Shown here piece by piece: positions 1 to 7,635 of a stretch of DNA of 25,475 nucleotides. This stretch comes from Bacteroidales bacterium UBA1208 (lineage in GTDB: Bacteria; Bacteroidota; Bacteroidia; Bacteroidales; P3): assembly GCA_002309955.1 (NCBI GenBank), contig DBXQ01000114.1:1-25475 (forward strand), written 5' to 3'. The notes under the pieces were generated by a model. That model was not told where the DNA came from, ran no database searches, and saw nothing but the letters and a program-made list of their open reading frames with translations. How positions within the stretch are numbered: the first letter of the stretch is position 1; each line of letters starts with the position of its first letter. Made by a program: the position numbers and the translations under genes.

Positions 1-465
1 GCTGTGCTGTTCAGCATATAACAAACATTAATTTCTTGTCCAGGTGTTGTTCTGACATGGTTTAGTACATATTAATTTCGACCACTTAATTTTGTTTGCT
101 CGTTGCGAGTCGCTACACATATCAACAATAGACGCATCAACTATTTATAAGTTAGATGCAAAAAAAGGTAAAACATAATTATAATTCGGGGTTGATAACT
201 TTTTTTACCAATAAGCTGAAAAGTATTGATTGATAATGAAATGTTGTCTTTTCGAAAAACCTTAATACCTGTATTGTGTTGCTGTATTTTGGCAGAATCT
301 TTTGCTTGTGTGGAGGTGGAATCTTAGAATTAACGAGTCTATAGCAAGTACTTTTTCGAGGGTTGTGCAATATAATTGGTGGTTTGCCGTTAACACTAAA
401 CTTTATGGAGAGCAAGACTCCAAAGTTTACTATAAATCTGTTAAGAACAATAAAAAATAATCTTT
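1..465. other. AT-rich leader region without a supported gene
   Basis: The region is clearly more AT-rich than the genes that follow, and no convincing coding sequence was found on either strand. A 78-codon minus-strand frame (179-415) resembles nothing and has random-looking composition. On the plus strand a frame is open from 266 to a TAA at 458-460, only five bases before the ATG at 466. It would end in a lysine-rich tail, so it could be the decayed end of an upstream gene, but it has no ATG and a stop at 263-265. A TAnnTTTG match (87-94) lacks a good upstream box. The one clear structure is the hairpin at 398-428. Confidence 0.5.
398..428. other. Hairpin upstream of the Wzz-like gene
   Basis: The arms AAACTTT (398-404) and AAAGTTT (422-428) pair perfectly. 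After a two-base bulge (405-406), GGAG (407-410) pairs with CTCC (418-421) around a seven-base loop. This 11-pair stem sits 37 bases before the ATG at 466. Neither side has a clear U-tract, so it is not a textbook terminator. It may end an upstream transcript or act as a leader element for the polysaccharide operon. The structure is read directly; the role is inference. Confidence 0.5.
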
Positions 466-1344
466 ATGACGAACAAGTCTTTTGGTAATGACTACGACCA
501 CAATGCGACAATACGTTTTTTTAAGAAGTGGTGGAAATTGTTGATATGGGTGTTTATTGCCGCTTTGGCGGTGTCGATAGCTGTTTCGCTGCTTATCACA
601 CCTCGTTTCAAGGCCACTGCCACCCTTTTCCCCACCAATTCGAACCGACTGAGCAAGGCCATCATGGACTACCATTATAGTCTGGACTTCATGGACTATG
701 GTGTGGAGCGTGACTGTGAGTATTGCATCCAGATTCTTTCGTCGGAATCGATGGAGCGTGACGTTTGTAAGCGTTTCAACCTGATGGAGCACTATGGTAT
801 CAACCCTGACGACCCCCACAAGATGTTCAAACTACACGAGCAGTATCGTGGCAACGTGAATGTTAGGCGGACGGAGTTCCTTGGCGTGGAGGTATCGGTG
901 CTGGATGTCGACCCTCAATGGGCAGCCGATATGGCTAATTTCATAGCCGTGAACTATGACACAGTGTGTCACCGGATTCATCACGACCGTGCAAAGAACG
1001 CGGCAGAGATAATGCAAGGAGTTTGCGACAGATTGGGGCAGGAAATAAAAGACCTTCAGGATAGTTTGCGCCGCAATCCCCAATATCAGCTCGGACTGAC
1101 GCAGTTGATAAACGAGAAATGCCACGAGTTGGCCGACATGCAGACACGTGCCGCCCAGACACAGGTGGACGAGAGTGAGACTGTGAGCTATAAGTTCTTG
1201 CTGGATGAGGCTGTGTCCCCCGACAAGAAAGCTTATCCGAAACGGATTGTCATTGTGGCACTGGGTACGCTGGGTGCAGTAGTGATGTGCATTTTGGTGT
1301 TGCTGTGCATGGATGCCCTTAAACCCAAGGAGGAGCAAGAGTAG
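466..1344 (+). CDS. Wzz-like polysaccharide chain-length determinant
   Basis: This 292-residue inner-membrane protein has the layout of a polysaccharide co-polymerase. There is a short cytoplasmic N-terminus, a transmembrane helix at about residues 24-44, a long mostly helical periplasmic part, and a second helix at about 261-281. A proline-containing stretch (SPDKKAYPKR, 251-260) precedes the second helix, as is usual in the Wzz family. The segment VSVLDVDPQWAADMANFI (143-160) matches the conserved region of that family. Wzz proteins set the length of O-antigen or capsule chains made by Wzy. Here the gene lies 18 bases before an O-antigen polymerase/ligase-like gene, which supports the call. 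There is no kinase domain, so it resembles the O-antigen type rather than the tyrosine-kinase type. The A-rich leader before ATG 466 fits the start. Confidence 0.8.
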   Translation: MTNKSFGNDYDHNATIRFFKKWWKLLIWVFIAALAVSIAVSLLITPRFKATATLFPTNSNRLSKAIMDYHYSLDFMDYGVERDCEYCIQILSSESMERDVCKRFNLMEHYGINPDDPHKMFKLHEQYRGNVNVRRTEFLGVEVSVLDVDPQWAADMANFIAVNYDTVCHRIHHDRAKNAAEIMQGVCDRLGQEIKDLQDSLRRNPQYQLGLTQLINEKCHELADMQTRAAQTQVDESETVSYKFLLDEAVSPDKKAYPKRIVIVALGTLGAVVMCILVLLCMDALKPKEEQE

Positions 1345-1362
1345 GGCTTTGGTTTCTGATGG

Positions 1363-2862
1363 TTGGATTTTGAAAGCAGTGTTTTGAATATCGCTGATTG
1401 GTATAGGAAGAACAAGACCGCAGTGTGGGCTGTGGGGGCAACGTTGCTGTTTGCTACAGCCAATTCGGTTTTATTGCTGAAGGATTTCTATTATCTTTCG
1501 TTGATACCCTTGGCGGGCTTGGTGCTACTGCTGTTTGTGACCCGGTTCGAGATCGGGTTGCTGAGCATGGCATTGTTCACACCCTTTGCTATCAATATGG
1601 CATTGATGCCCAAGATGGAGTTGTCGATGCCAGTCGAGCCGATGATGATACTCTTCACACTGATGTTTTTCTTCCGTGTGCTGGCCTCAAAGAGCTATGA
1701 TGTCAGGCTGTTGAAACATCCGGTGAGCATCTGTCTGCTTGCTTCGATGGGGTGGATGTTGCTCACTACCTGTACATCGGAGCTTCCTTTCATTTCGTTC
1801 AAATATTGGTTGGCGCGGCTGTGGTTTGTGGTACCATTCTTCTTTGCCGCTGCCCAGATTTTCCGCGACAAGAGACGTGTCCGTCAATTCTTTTGGTGCT
1901 ATGCTATCGGATTGATTGCTGTCATCCTCATCGCTACCGCTAAGACTGTAGGGAATTTTAGCGACCTTCAGACCCTCCACAGGGTTATGAGGCCCTTTTA
2001 TAATGACCACACGGCATATGGGTGTGTCATAGCCCTTTTAATGCCTGCTGCATTCTATTTCATCTTCAGCCGCAACAGCAAAGGTTGGGGACGATTGCTT
2101 TCATTGGCCATCATGGCGTTGTTGGTGGTGGGTCTTTTCTTCTCCTATTGCCGTGCGGCATGGCTCAGTGTGCTGGGTGCCATTGGGGTGTATGTCCTTG
2201 TGCGCTTGGGCTTGAAAGTTAAATGGATGGTAGTCCTTTTTGGTGTGTTTGTCGGGGTCTTTTTCGTCTATCAAAGCGATGTGCTTTATAAACTCAGCAA
2301 GAATCATCAGGACAGTTCTTATGATTTGGCAGGACAGATCAAGAGCATTTCGAACATCTCGACCGATGCCAGCAACCTTGAACGATTGAACCGCTGGGCT
2401 TCTGCCATCCGTATGTGGAAAGAGAGCCCTATTGTAGGCTGCGGTCCCGGCACCTACCAGTTCCTTTACGCCAGTTATCAGCGCAGCTACCAGCTCTCCA
2501 CCATCAGCACCAATGCAGGGAATCTCGGCAATGCCCATAGCGAATATATCGGGCCCATGACTGAGCAAGGGATACCGGGCGTGGCGCTGGTGATAGCCAT
2601 CTTCATGACCACTTTCGCTACCGGGGTACGTGTCTACCGCACTGCTCGCGATAGGCAAGTCGCCAACATGGCATTGGCTTTTACCCTTAGTCTGCTCACA
2701 TACTACATACACGGTATGTTCAACAATTTCCTCGACACCGACAAACTTTCGGTGCCCTTTTGGGCGTTTACCGCTGTTGTTGTGGCCTTGGATGTATACA
2801 GCGAAAAGAAACGTCCCGACGAGGAGCCTGCCACCTTGCCCCCTGTGGCAAAAAACGAATAG
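1363..2862 (+). CDS. O-antigen polymerase/ligase-like membrane protein (Wzy_C type)
   Basis: This 499-residue protein has about ten or more hydrophobic segments spread along its length and a larger soluble loop near residues 300-395. Features typical of the O-antigen ligase/polymerase superfamily are FSYCRAAWL (260-268), SPIVGCGPGTY (355-365) and NAHSEYIGPMTEQG (390-403). The family joins or polymerises lipid-linked glycan units on the periplasmic side of the inner membrane. Whether this member is a Wzy polymerase or a WaaL ligase cannot be decided from sequence. The adjacent Wzz-like gene favours the polymerase. The start is a TTG: the ATG at 1359 runs into a stop after four codons, and the codon before TTG 1363 but one is a stop, so TTG 1363 is the earliest possible start. 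The next gene begins three bases after the stop, so the genes are co-transcribed. Confidence 0.8.
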   Translation: MDFESSVLNIADWYRKNKTAVWAVGATLLFATANSVLLLKDFYYLSLIPLAGLVLLLFVTRFEIGLLSMALFTPFAINMALMPKMELSMPVEPMMILFTLMFFFRVLASKSYDVRLLKHPVSICLLASMGWMLLTTCTSELPFISFKYWLARLWFVVPFFFAAAQIFRDKRRVRQFFWCYAIGLIAVILIATAKTVGNFSDLQTLHRVMRPFYNDHTAYGCVIALLMPAAFYFIFSRNSKGWGRLLSLAIMALLVVGLFFSYCRAAWLSVLGAIGVYVLVRLGLKVKWMVVLFGVFVGVFFVYQSDVLYKLSKNHQDSSYDLAGQIKSISNISTDASNLERLNRWASAIRMWKESPIVGCGPGTYQFLYASYQRSYQLSTISTNAGNLGNAHSEYIGPMTEQGIPGVALVIAIFMTTFATGVRVYRTARDRQVANMALAFTLSLLTYYIHGMFNNFLDTDKLSVPFWAFTAVVVALDVYSEKKRPDEEPATLPPVAKNE

Positions 2863-2865
2863 CCT

Positions 2866-3516
2866 ATGACCGCACGACGTAAAGCCCTGACGATGGTAAT
2901 CTTGTTAGGATATGGCTACGGCACTGCCCGCAGCCAGACCGACACCAACCGCGTCCTGCAGGCTCCGTCGCGTGTTTGGGCGGCAAACAATTTTCTCTCC
3001 AGCATCCTGCTGCCCTCTGAGGGTCTGCAGATATTCAATTTCCGCGACTACAATCCGCTCGAAGCGATGATAGACTCTGCCGACCTCCTTATCGAAGAGG
3101 CTCGTCTGCATCTGGGAAAACCCTATCGCTATGGCGGCAAAGGCCCCAAAGCATTCGACTGTGCGGGCTTTGCACGATATGTCTATCTCCAGTTCGGCTA
3201 TACCCTGCCCGGGGGGTCAGTGCCGCAGTCACGACTGGGACGCGACATCAAAGACCGGAAGAAACTACAGCGCGGCGACCTTGTCTTCTTCCAGGGGCGT
3301 TCCGGCAAAGGCGGTGTAGGCCATACCGGCATCGTTACCGAGGTGGACACAGCCACGGGCGTGTTTCGATTCATCCATGCCGCCACCTCCACAGGGGTTA
3401 TCCATTCCTATTCCACCGAGGAATATTATTCAAAGCGATACATCGGAGCCCGAAGGCTGCTGGGAGACCGTCAAAAACCCGAGGAACCGCTGCCCGGCCG
3501 TCGTCGCAAAAAATAA
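2866..3516 (+). CDS. NlpC/P60 family cell-wall hydrolase
   Basis: This 216-residue protein has a C-terminal NlpC/P60 papain-like domain (about residues 72-200). The probable catalytic Cys is C99 in FDCAGFARYVYLQFGY, the His is H153 in GVGHTGIVTEV, and the third polar residue is probably H171 in RFIHAAT. These enzymes cleave peptide bonds in peptidoglycan stems. The N-terminus (about residues 1-24) is basic then hydrophobic and ends in a plausible signal cleavage region, so export is likely. The tail is very basic (PGRRRKK). It is the last gene of the Wzz/polymerase operon, ending on the bidirectional terminator. Its place there suggests that wall remodelling accompanies assembly of the surface glycan, which is inference. 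Spr/YafL-like endopeptidases are the closest well-known types. Confidence 0.85.
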   Translation: MTARRKALTMVILLGYGYGTARSQTDTNRVLQAPSRVWAANNFLSSILLPSEGLQIFNFRDYNPLEAMIDSADLLIEEARLHLGKPYRYGGKGPKAFDCAGFARYVYLQFGYTLPGGSVPQSRLGRDIKDRKKLQRGDLVFFQGRSGKGGVGHTGIVTEVDTATGVFRFIHAATSTGVIHSYSTEEYYSKRYIGARRLLGDRQKPEEPLPGRRRKK

Positions 3517-3542
3517 GAGGCACTCCACGCAGGGCGCCTCTT
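3515..3542. terminator. Bidirectional rho-independent terminator
   Basis: AAGAGGC (3515-3521) pairs with GCCTCTT (3536-3542) around a 14-base loop. The plus-strand side is followed by a T-rich run (TTTCTTT). Read from the minus strand the stem is followed by TATTTTTT. It lies between the convergent NlpC/P60 gene and the NDFSNA-repeat gene, so it can serve both. Confidence 0.75.
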
Positions 3543-3567
3543 TCTTTACCTAAAAGAGAAAAGTATA

Positions 3568-5001
3568 TCAATCGTCGAACAATCGCAGGATGAAACCCAG
3601 CTTGATGGGGTAGACCGTCTCTTTCATGTTCTGCATGATGGACTGTGTCGACATCTGCACGAATACCGATATGTGGGAGTAGTTCAGTGTCAGCCGGGCA
3701 TCCAGTTTCAACGGGTTCATCACTGCCGACATATTCTCCACATCGGTCACCTTGCCCTGGTTCCTTGTCGATTCGCCCTTGTGTTTCAATCCCGTGTGGC
3801 GGCTGCTATAGTTCAGCCCCGGGATGGCTGCAAGTCCAATACTGAAATCGCTGTTTGCGGCCGGTTCCCAGATAATAGAGATGGGAATGGTGAAGTAACG
3901 TGCCACCATGCGGGAGCTCCAATAGGCATCGCTGCGGTCAATGCTGACAAAGTCCATCATGCCATTAATCGGCAACTCGGTTAGCGCCACGTAGCTATCG
4001 TTAAAGTGGTAGACATCCGATGCGTACCCAACACCCATGCCGAAACTGAAGTGACGGGTGCACAAAGGATAGTATACCAGCTCCAGCTGATAGGACGAGA
4101 AGTTGGTGCTGAGGCTGTACGAACCCCGCATGGGGTTGAAGCCGCTCCACGGTTGCTTACCCCAGTTGGTGAATCCCCATGCAAAATCGAACTCCCATCC
4201 GCCTTCGTGGAAGAAGGATGACCGCTTCTCTGACTTCTCCACCTTTTTAGATAACTCTTCATCCAATTCGTCTAATTCGGGATCAAAGTCCAGATAGAGG
4301 TTCGCGTTTGGAATGTGCCCGTAATCGATTGTGGCATTTTCGCTTTGCGACTGGAAGATTTTATTCACCCTCCCGCTGGGAAGCTTTGCGTTCGAGAAGT
4401 CGTTCGATTTCAAGCTTACTGTATAGGCATTGACAGGAGAGTTGAACTTTGCGTTCGAGAAATCGTTGGTGGTGATTTGAATTGAGGTGGCACGAATGGT
4501 GTCAAGGTCTGTTGTCACCAACACATTGCTGTAGTCGTTAGTTTTGATGTTCAGCATGTTGAGTTGCTTGTTGATGTGCACCTCAGCGTTGGAGAAGTCG
4601 TTGGTCTCTATGACCACGGAGGTACCCATGTCCAAGTGCAGTTCCAACTTGCGCCCACTGGGCTGCGACTCGATTTTCAGCTCCCCCACCGAGGACATCT
4701 TGTAGGAGAAAGTTTTGTCTGAGATCCCTCTTTTTGATGGACGTGAGGTGGTGAGATAGTTGACCGTGTCTGGCACGATGACCAGATTGCAATAGTCCTC
4801 CAGCACCACCTTTCTGATGGGTTGGGTGAAGGTGATGCGGTACATGTTGACGGTGTCGTCGTTTCTGGTTACCGCGGTGACGTTTGTGGACACCCTGTTG
4901 GTGTCCTCGTTGCTGGATGCTGCATGGTTGGACGTACCCGCGTTGGCGGTCCAGCCAAGACAGCCCATCATGAATGCCAAAGTGAAAAGTTTGCAGTTCA
5001 T
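3568..5001 (-). CDS. Secreted protein with NDFSNA-type repeats and a predicted outer-membrane barrel
   Basis: This 477-residue protein starts with a signal peptide (about residues 1-21). Residues 60-230 carry a beta-strand repeat region of the putative autotransporter-adhesin head (GIN/DUF2807) kind. It has four near-identical units: TNDFSNAEV (133), TNDYSNVLV (154), TNDFSNAKF (178) and SNDFSNAKL (199), spaced 21, 24 and 21 residues apart. An acidic-basic linker (about 240-262) follows. The rest (about 265-477) alternates polar and hydrophobic residues, is rich in aromatics, and ends in a final strand (PIKLGFILRLF), as outer-membrane barrels do. The protein is therefore probably a surface-displayed repeat head on a barrel, or a barrel with a periplasmic head. 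It follows the sigma/anti-sigma pair by 64 bases on the same strand and is the likely effector of that unit. Exact function unknown. Confidence 0.7.
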   Translation of the reverse strand: MNCKLFTLAFMMGCLGWTANAGTSNHAASSNEDTNRVSTNVTAVTRNDDTVNMYRITFTQPIRKVVLEDYCNLVIVPDTVNYLTTSRPSKRGISDKTFSYKMSSVGELKIESQPSGRKLELHLDMGTSVVIETNDFSNAEVHINKQLNMLNIKTNDYSNVLVTTDLDTIRATSIQITTNDFSNAKFNSPVNAYTVSLKSNDFSNAKLPSGRVNKIFQSQSENATIDYGHIPNANLYLDFDPELDELDEELSKKVEKSEKRSSFFHEGGWEFDFAWGFTNWGKQPWSGFNPMRGSYSLSTNFSSYQLELVYYPLCTRHFSFGMGVGYASDVYHFNDSYVALTELPINGMMDFVSIDRSDAYWSSRMVARYFTIPISIIWEPAANSDFSIGLAAIPGLNYSSRHTGLKHKGESTRNQGKVTDVENMSAVMNPLKLDARLTLNYSHISVFVQMSTQSIMQNMKETVYPIKLGFILRLFDD

Positions 5002-5065
5002 ATTGTTTGAATTTTATTGTTATTATCTTGTTTTTCTGTCTGTTTTTCAGTATTGTCATGAATGG

Positions 5066-5830
5066 TCAGAGCGATGCCAGTGCCATCTTGGCGTTGCCTT
5101 GGGCGCGGAGTCGTTCGGCTCTCAGCCGTGCTCCGAGGCTTCGGCCAAAGGCGAGAATTCCCTCGATGGCGTTCTCCGGCTCGACGGTGGCAGTACCCTC
5201 TTCCACTGGTGCAGGCTCGGTATCGGCTACTACGTATATTTCATGGTGTATGACCACTGTGGGCTCGTCTTTGACGGGTACGACAGGCTGAGGCTCCTCG
5301 TCCATGGGGGAAACAGGTTCGGCAGCAACCATGTCGGCTGTCGGATCGGCCTTGGCGGTTTCGGTCGGCTTGGACGAAAGGGTGGAAAAGCGTGCCGTGG
5401 AGTGGGGGCGATGTCTCTTTGTGATTACCGGAGTGGAGGATTCGACCACGGTAGCAGGCTCCGCAACCGTTGCAGGTTGCTGTTCGGGCAGGGGTTGCGG
5501 CAAGGTGGCTTGTGCCACAATGGGACCGTCTGCCTGTCTGTCGAAAGTGAACAGCCATACAACCGTCACCATTGTGGCGGCAAGACAAGCAGCCACCGCC
5601 CACCGCCACAGGGGGACAGTCCGCTGCTCCCGATGCATCAGTCGTTCCTTGTCGGCATACACCATCGGCGCCGCCTGTAGCTTCAGCCCTGGGTCGTAAA
5701 GGCTCAGCTCGTCGGCAAGGGCGGGATGCTGCGCCGCAAAAGCTTCCACTTCGCGGCGTTCACTTTCATTTAGTTCGCCCTCGCTGTAGCGGTAGAACCA
5801 TGATTCGTAATTGTCAGTTGTTATTGTCAT
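5066..5830 (-). CDS. Anti-sigma-factor-like single-pass membrane protein
   Basis: This 254-residue protein has a short cytoplasmic head with the motif YSEGELNESERREVEAFAAQHPAL cut here into two parts: YSEGELNES (15-23) and ERREVEAFAAQHPAL (24-38). Such sequences are common at the N-terminus of Bacteroidetes membrane anti-sigma-like proteins. One transmembrane helix follows at about residues 76-95. The remaining ~155 residues are low-complexity and rich in Pro, Glu, Ala, Thr and Val, and would lie in the periplasm. No zinc-binding His/Cys pattern is present, so it is not a ZAS-type anti-sigma factor. The gene overlaps the end of the sigma-factor gene by 17 bases, so translation is probably coupled. 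The call rests mainly on this position and the topology. The tail could contact the wall or the downstream envelope protein, which is inference. Confidence 0.65.
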   Translation of the reverse strand: MTITTDNYESWFYRYSEGELNESERREVEAFAAQHPALADELSLYDPGLKLQAAPMVYADKERLMHREQRTVPLWRWAVAACLAATMVTVVWLFTFDRQADGPIVAQATLPQPLPEQQPATVAEPATVVESSTPVITKRHRPHSTARFSTLSSKPTETAKADPTADMVAAEPVSPMDEEPQPVVPVKDEPTVVIHHEIYVVADTEPAPVEEGTATVEPENAIEGILAFGRSLGARLRAERLRAQGNAKMALASL

Positions 5831-6308
5831 AGCCTAAAGCAATTAATGTCTTTCTCATTGATATTCGTGCCCTATAGAGGTAAACCGTCACCTGCGTTTC
5901 ATTTAGATGCAGGATTTCTGCTATTTCGCGACAACTGTATCCCTCCACATCTTTCAGCAACAAGGCCGAGCGTTGTATCTCCGGTAGCTTTTCCGCCGCT
6001 TTCTGTAGCGCCTCTCGCAGGTCGAAACGGGTGTCGGGAGCCGTCGTCGTCTCGCTGGCAAGGTCACGCAGGCTGTCCTCATGTACCTTTTGGTGCCGGT
6101 GCTGACTCATTGCCCAGTTATGAACACAGGTCAGCAGGAATCCCTTGCCCTTGGTTTCGGACACATTTTCGCGGTGTTCCCACAACGAAGCGAAAGCCTC
6201 CTGCACTCCATCCTTCGCACCCTCACTGTCGCCGCAACAATGTATCGCGAAACGATACACATCGTCAGCCCATAGCTTCACTCCATTGTTATATTCTTTT
6301 TGTGTCAT
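5814..6308 (-). CDS. ECF-type RNA polymerase sigma factor
   Basis: This 164-residue protein has the two-domain plan of an ECF sigma factor. Region 2 (about residues 12-75) contains AKDGVQEAFASLWEH (31-45), matching the usual DxxQExFxxxW core with Gly-Val in place of the usual Asp. Region 4 (about 98-155) contains LPEIQRSALLLKDVEGYSC (108-126) and the helix-turn-helix EIAEILHLNETQVTVYLYRA (128-147). It directs RNA polymerase to a small regulon, often including its own operon. I chose the ATG at 6308; a TTG at 6335 would add nine residues that do not look like family sequence. The downstream gene overlaps it by 17 bases and looks like its membrane regulator. Upstream (6379-6413) there is an 18-base imperfect tandem repeat that might be part of its control region. 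Confidence 0.9.
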   Translation of the reverse strand: MTQKEYNNGVKLWADDVYRFAIHCCGDSEGAKDGVQEAFASLWEHRENVSETKGKGFLLTCVHNWAMSQHRHQKVHEDSLRDLASETTTAPDTRFDLREALQKAAEKLPEIQRSALLLKDVEGYSCREIAEILHLNETQVTVYLYRARISMRKTLIALGYDNNN

Positions 6309-6378
6309 TCGCCTATTAAACGCGCGAAGCCCCAAAATACTACACCTTGATTAAAATTTTTTTCAATAATTATTCCCG

Positions 6379-6413
6379 GCCTATAATATCTATAAAGCCT
6401 ATGGTGTCTATAA
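6379..6413. repeat. Imperfect 18-base tandem duplication upstream of the sigma gene
   Basis: GCCTATAATATCTATAA (6379-6395) and GCCTATGGTGTCTATAA (6397-6413) match at 13 of 17 positions with a period of 18. The pair lies about 70-105 bases before the sigma-factor start and after the end of the OmpA-family gene on the same strand. It could be a repeated protein-binding site; no function is shown. Confidence 0.5.
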
Positions 6414-6447
6414 GTAATTCGTAATCAATGGAAAGCTGTCGGAAAGC

Positions 6448-7482
6448 TCATCGTTGCGGCACCACCATCTGCATGATGTCTTCCAGATGAGGCGTGAGAA
6501 TAATCTCAGTGCGGCGGTTCGCGGCCTTGTTGGCTGCGGAAGTGTTGGGTTTCTTCGGTGCATACTCGCCGTGCCCGGCGGCCTCCACCCTCGCGGGATT
6601 GATGGCGGGACCCTCTTTCAACAACATTTTTACGATGGCGGTAGCCCGCATAACGCTCAAATCCCAATTATCCTTCACGGCAGCCGATCCCCGATAAGTG
6701 TCGTTGTCGGTATGGCCTTCCACTATAATGTTGAGGTCGGTGTGTACTTCCAGCTCCTTGGCCAGCCGTTTGATGGCCTCCGTTCCCTTGCTCGAAACAG
6801 TCCAGCTGCCAGGGGCAAAGAGCAGATTGTCCTCCATCGAGACATAGACCCTTCCATTCTTTACTTCCACCTGCAACCCTTTGTCGGCAAAACCCACCAA
6901 AGCCTTGGTCACCGCGCTTCGCAGCTCCTCCAGTTCTTTCTCTTTGGCTTGTAGAGCCTGAGCGGTCGTATGGGTGTTCTGTTCCAATTCCCGCTGGCGG
7001 GTTTCAAGGTCGCGCTGTTGTGAAAGCAGTTTTTGCTCTCTGGCTTGGAATGCTTTCTCCTTCTCGTTCAGCTCGCGGGTGCGTTGCTCAAGCAACTTGT
7101 TGACCTTCGACAAGTCACGGCTTTTGCCAGTGAGCTGCTGCATATAATTCTCCACAGTCGTGTCGTAGCGTAGCTGCAGGGCGGCATACGAACGGTTGAT
7201 GGAAGCCACCGTGGCCTCGCATTCCCGCCGGGCAGCCGTCATATCGCTCATTGCCACCGTCATCGCCTGCCCCTGCCTCACCAGTTCTGCATTCTCTTCG
7301 CGCAACTCTTGCAGCTCCTGTTTGGAGAGGTTCCAGCCTTTCATGGCTTGGCTGTACTGGGACTGCAGCGATTCGTACTCCCTCATCGAGACGCACGAAG
7401 AGAAAAGGATTATCGAAAACACCGTCAAGACAACGCCACGGAGCATAGACGGCAGGGCAGGGTGTGGACGAAATTTATTCAT
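6448..7482 (-). CDS. OmpA-family lipoprotein with a long coiled coil
   Basis: This 344-residue protein has a signal peptide ending in a lipobox (LFSSC, Cys at residue 30), so it is probably a lipid-anchored envelope protein. Residues about 35-195 are a charged, Gln/Glu/Leu-rich segment with a strong coiled-coil look. The C-terminal domain (about 205-335) is an OmpA-like peptidoglycan-binding fold: LLFAPGSWTVSSKG, then IIVEGHTDND, NWDLSVMRA and ANRRTEIILTP. OmpA-like domains hold the wall diaminopimelate and link membrane to peptidoglycan. ATG 7482 gives a 29-residue signal; the in-frame ATG at 7446 would give a shorter, more typical one, so the true start is uncertain. The gene stands alone upstream of the sigma operon with 139 bases between, and is divergent from the CLC gene. 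Confidence 0.85.
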   Translation of the reverse strand: MNKFRPHPALPSMLRGVVLTVFSIILFSSCVSMREYESLQSQYSQAMKGWNLSKQELQELREENAELVRQGQAMTVAMSDMTAARRECEATVASINRSYAALQLRYDTTVENYMQQLTGKSRDLSKVNKLLEQRTRELNEKEKAFQAREQKLLSQQRDLETRQRELEQNTHTTAQALQAKEKELEELRSAVTKALVGFADKGLQVEVKNGRVYVSMEDNLLFAPGSWTVSSKGTEAIKRLAKELEVHTDLNIIVEGHTDNDTYRGSAAVKDNWDLSVMRATAIVKMLLKEGPAINPARVEAAGHGEYAPKKPNTSAANKAANRRTEIILTPHLEDIMQMVVPQR

Positions 7483-7586
7483 GGCAATAAAAACTTACAG
7501 TTTGAAAACAACGATTAATAACGTGTGTATACGGCAAATATTGTGCATGGTAGCCCAATGAAAAAGTAAATCTTGCGTTATTCTGT

Positions 7587-7617
7587 TTTGTGGATTGACA
7601 GATTATTTGTATCTTTG
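7587..7617 (+). promoter_or_regulatory. Bacteroidetes-type promoter of the CLC gene
   Basis: TTTG (7587-7590) and TATCTTTG (7610-7617) are separated by 19 bases, a near-perfect match to the Bacteroidetes primary-sigma consensus (TTTG, 19-20 bases, TAnnTTTG). Transcription would start around 7624, after the upstream in-frame ATG at 7573, so the protein must start at ATG 7636. The leader is very short. Confidence 0.85.
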
Positions 7618-7635
7618 CAGCTCAAAAAATTTGAG

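Noticed and set aside
87..94. TAATTTTG, a match to the Bacteroidetes -7 box
   Set aside because: No matching upstream box at the right spacing, and the leader to 466 would be about 370 bases.
179..415. 78-codon minus-strand open frame in the leader region
   Set aside because: Composition is random-looking, there is no family resemblance or neighbouring operon, and it lies in AT-rich DNA across the hairpin.
241..460. Possible frameshifted gene remnant: a short lipoprotein-like start at 241 and a frame open to TAA 458-460
   Set aside because: The two frames do not join without an indel, each is short, both are bounded by stops, and no family could be recognised. Noted only as a possible decayed gene end.
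2101..2712. 203-codon minus-strand frame inside the polymerase gene
   Set aside because: Fully antisense to a gene with clear family motifs.
4817..5680. 287-codon plus-strand frame opposite the anti-sigma and NDFSNA genes
   Set aside because: It overlaps two well-supported minus-strand genes and has a low-complexity, Gly/Cys/His-rich translation typical of a shadow.
7573..7635. 21-residue N-terminal extension of the CLC protein from ATG 7573
   Set aside because: It lies upstream of and within the consensus promoter (7587-7617), so it would not be transcribed.
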